Source: a bacterium (GTDB lineage Bacteria; Margulisbacteria; Marinamargulisbacteria; JAAEMD01). Taken from it: 6,672 bases of DNA. Where the stretch lies: NCBI GenBank assembly GCA_024225875.1, contig JAAEMD010000200.1:1-6672 (forward strand). The letters run 5' to 3'. Both the position numbers and the translations under genes were made by a program. The notes beneath the pieces are model-generated. The model was not told the origin of the DNA. It worked only from the letters and a program-made list of their open reading frames with translations, and ran no database searches. Positions 6,053 through 6,672 of this stretch are shown here, piece after piece (position 1 is the stretch's first letter; every line of letters starts with the position of its first letter).

Positions 6053-6071
6053 AGGTGCTGAATATGCACCT
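6053..6071. promoter_or_regulatory. Small hairpin in the REC/HTH divergent spacer
   Basis: AGGTGC-TGAATAT-GCACCT forms a 6-bp stem with a 7-base loop. CACC of its right arm could alternatively pair with GGTG at 6076-6079. It lies in the likely leader of the minus-strand REC gene or at an operator. No T run follows on either strand, so it is not a typical terminator. The 228-bp spacer 5986-6213 holds no gene that I can support. Confidence 0.3.
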
Positions 6072-6143
6072 TGCGGGGTGTCATTGTGCAATATTTTTAA
6101 TATACATATTTTAACAGCCCTTAATTTGAGGCTGGGGATTATA

Positions 6144-6154
6144 TAGTGTATCAG
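6144..6154 (+). promoter_or_regulatory. Shared motif TAGTGTATCAG, copy 2
   Basis: Identical to 5012-5022 and preceded by TTATA. It lies 59 bp before the start of the second HTH gene, in the spacer it shares with the intact REC gene. Confidence 0.35.
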
Positions 6155-6196
6155 CATTACGCTATTTGTCAATGCCTTTATAAAAATGCTTTTTAC

Positions 6197-6205
6197 TGGT
6201 ATTAT
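6197..6205 (+). promoter_or_regulatory. Extended -10 element close to the second HTH start
   Basis: TGGTATTAT fits the extended -10 pattern TGnTAtaaT. Its end is only eight bases from ATG 6214 (five from GTG 6211), so transcription would begin at or next to the start codon. No Shine-Dalgarno sequence is visible before the start, which fits a leaderless mRNA. Confidence 0.35.
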
Positions 6206-6213
6206 GATCTGTG

Positions 6214-6672
6214 ATGAAGAATTTTGGGACATTACTGGCGAAACATAGACTTGGATTTAACAAAACACAGGCCTGGCTAAGTAAGGCAATCGGTATAGAT
6301 CGTGGTAACCTGGCAAAAATAGAAACTGGTCAGCTATTGCCTCCCAAATTATCAATAGTAGACAAAATAGCTGAAGTACTAAACCTGGAAGCGGCCGCTA
6401 AAGGTGAGTTTGTTGCATATGCAGCATACGAAAGATTTAAAAACTATGAACCTGAATATCTGGATAGACTTGGAATATCGGAGCTTATTACCTATTCGTC
6501 TCATTACATCCCAATACATGATTATCCTGAAAATAGACCGATACCATTTATTGATGCAGAGCCGGCAGGGTACTTTCCAATTGCCAGCTCAAAGATTCAG
6601 AAGCATTTTTATGCTGTATATTTTAATGAACCAGAAGAGTTAAAAATGGAATTCAAGCAGAGAGATATTCTT
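6214..6672 (+). CDS. XRE-family regulator with possible LexA/CI-like C-terminal domain, truncated by the window end
   Basis: The frame is open for 153 codons to the last base of the window. An XRE DNA-binding domain occupies residues 4-58: FGTLLAKHRLGFNKTQAWLSKAIGI, then DRGNLAKIETGQLLPPKLS, then a helix. A helical linker follows, then PIPFIDAEPAGYFPIA (109-124), which resembles the opening of S24 (LexA/CI-like) domains, including an Ala-Gly pair (118-119) where such repressors cleave themselves. HFYAVYFNEPEELKMEFKQRDIL resembles the next strand, but EPEEL stands where the catalytic Ser (GDSM) is usual. If the match is right, the domain may sense something without cleaving. ATG 6214 is preferred, with GTG 6211 just before it; TGA at 6205 closes the frame upstream. 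It diverges from the intact REC gene. Confidence 0.82.
   Translation, partial: MKNFGTLLAKHRLGFNKTQAWLSKAIGIDRGNLAKIETGQLLPPKLSIVDKIAEVLNLEAAAKGEFVAYAAYERFKNYEPEYLDRLGISELITYSSHYIPIHDYPENRPIPFIDAEPAGYFPIASSKIQKHFYAVYFNEPEELKMEFKQRDIL

Noticed and set aside
6038..6232. 64-residue minus-strand frame in the REC/HTH spacer
   Set aside because: It has no ribosome site, no motif, an odd composition and overlaps the start of the second HTH gene.
6404..6643. 79-residue plus-strand frame inside the second HTH gene
   Set aside because: It is out of frame with the HTH gene and has no family features.
4700..6672. Toxin-antitoxin system built on the small XRE proteins
   Set aside because: No toxin-like partner is adjacent on the same strand. 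The neighbours are receiver genes on the opposite strand.
1..6672. CRISPR array, tRNA or rRNA
   Set aside because: No regularly spaced repeats, cloverleaf or rRNA-like conserved blocks were seen on either strand.

Overview
The window is AT-rich DNA, with only about a third G+C by eye, from a bacterium. The genes are short and ordinary-looking, and there are no introns, rRNA, tRNA or CRISPR array. I cannot fix the taxon. The membrane protein with a C-terminal double zinc ribbon, the receiver-only proteins and the NYN protein would fit a Desulfobacterota-like or other Gram-negative, environmental anaerobe, but this is only an inference.

Positions 1-3115 hold housekeeping-type genes. On the minus strand aroE (shikimate dehydrogenase, 618-1466) is followed 17 bp later by an NYN/LabA-type protein (55-600). 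Diverging from aroE across a 234-bp spacer with a perfect 16-bp palindrome is a 70-residue protein of unknown function (1701-1913). It converges with a ROK-type sugar kinase (1915-2983, minus), and the two stop codons are one base apart. The kinase reads through as a complete family member only if one A is removed from an A6 run near its start. This block is bordered by two direct copies of a sequence beginning TTTATCAACACTATT (21 and 3116).

Positions 3147-4340 (minus) encode a four-helix membrane protein with a coiled coil and a double zinc ribbon. The 260-bp spacer upstream contains an imperfect palindromic element of about 75 bp (4458-4532).

Positions 4600-6672 hold two regulator pairs with the same layout: a receiver (REC) gene on the minus strand diverging from an XRE-type helix-turn-helix gene on the plus strand. 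In the first pair the REC gene is a pseudogene (4601-4940) with three single-base indels, and the HTH gene (5051-5401) is intact. In the second pair the REC protein is intact (5617-5985) and the HTH gene (6214 to the window end) is longer, with what looks like the start of a LexA/CI-like domain. Both divergent spacers carry TAGTGTATCAG, and both HTH genes have a -10-like hexamer so close to the start codon that leaderless transcripts are possible. Downstream of the intact REC gene lies a broken reading frame (5367-5598).

I see no clearly new defence, toxin or RNA system. The best leads are the duplicated REC/XRE arrangement, the cluster of single-base frameshifts and the dispersed repeats.
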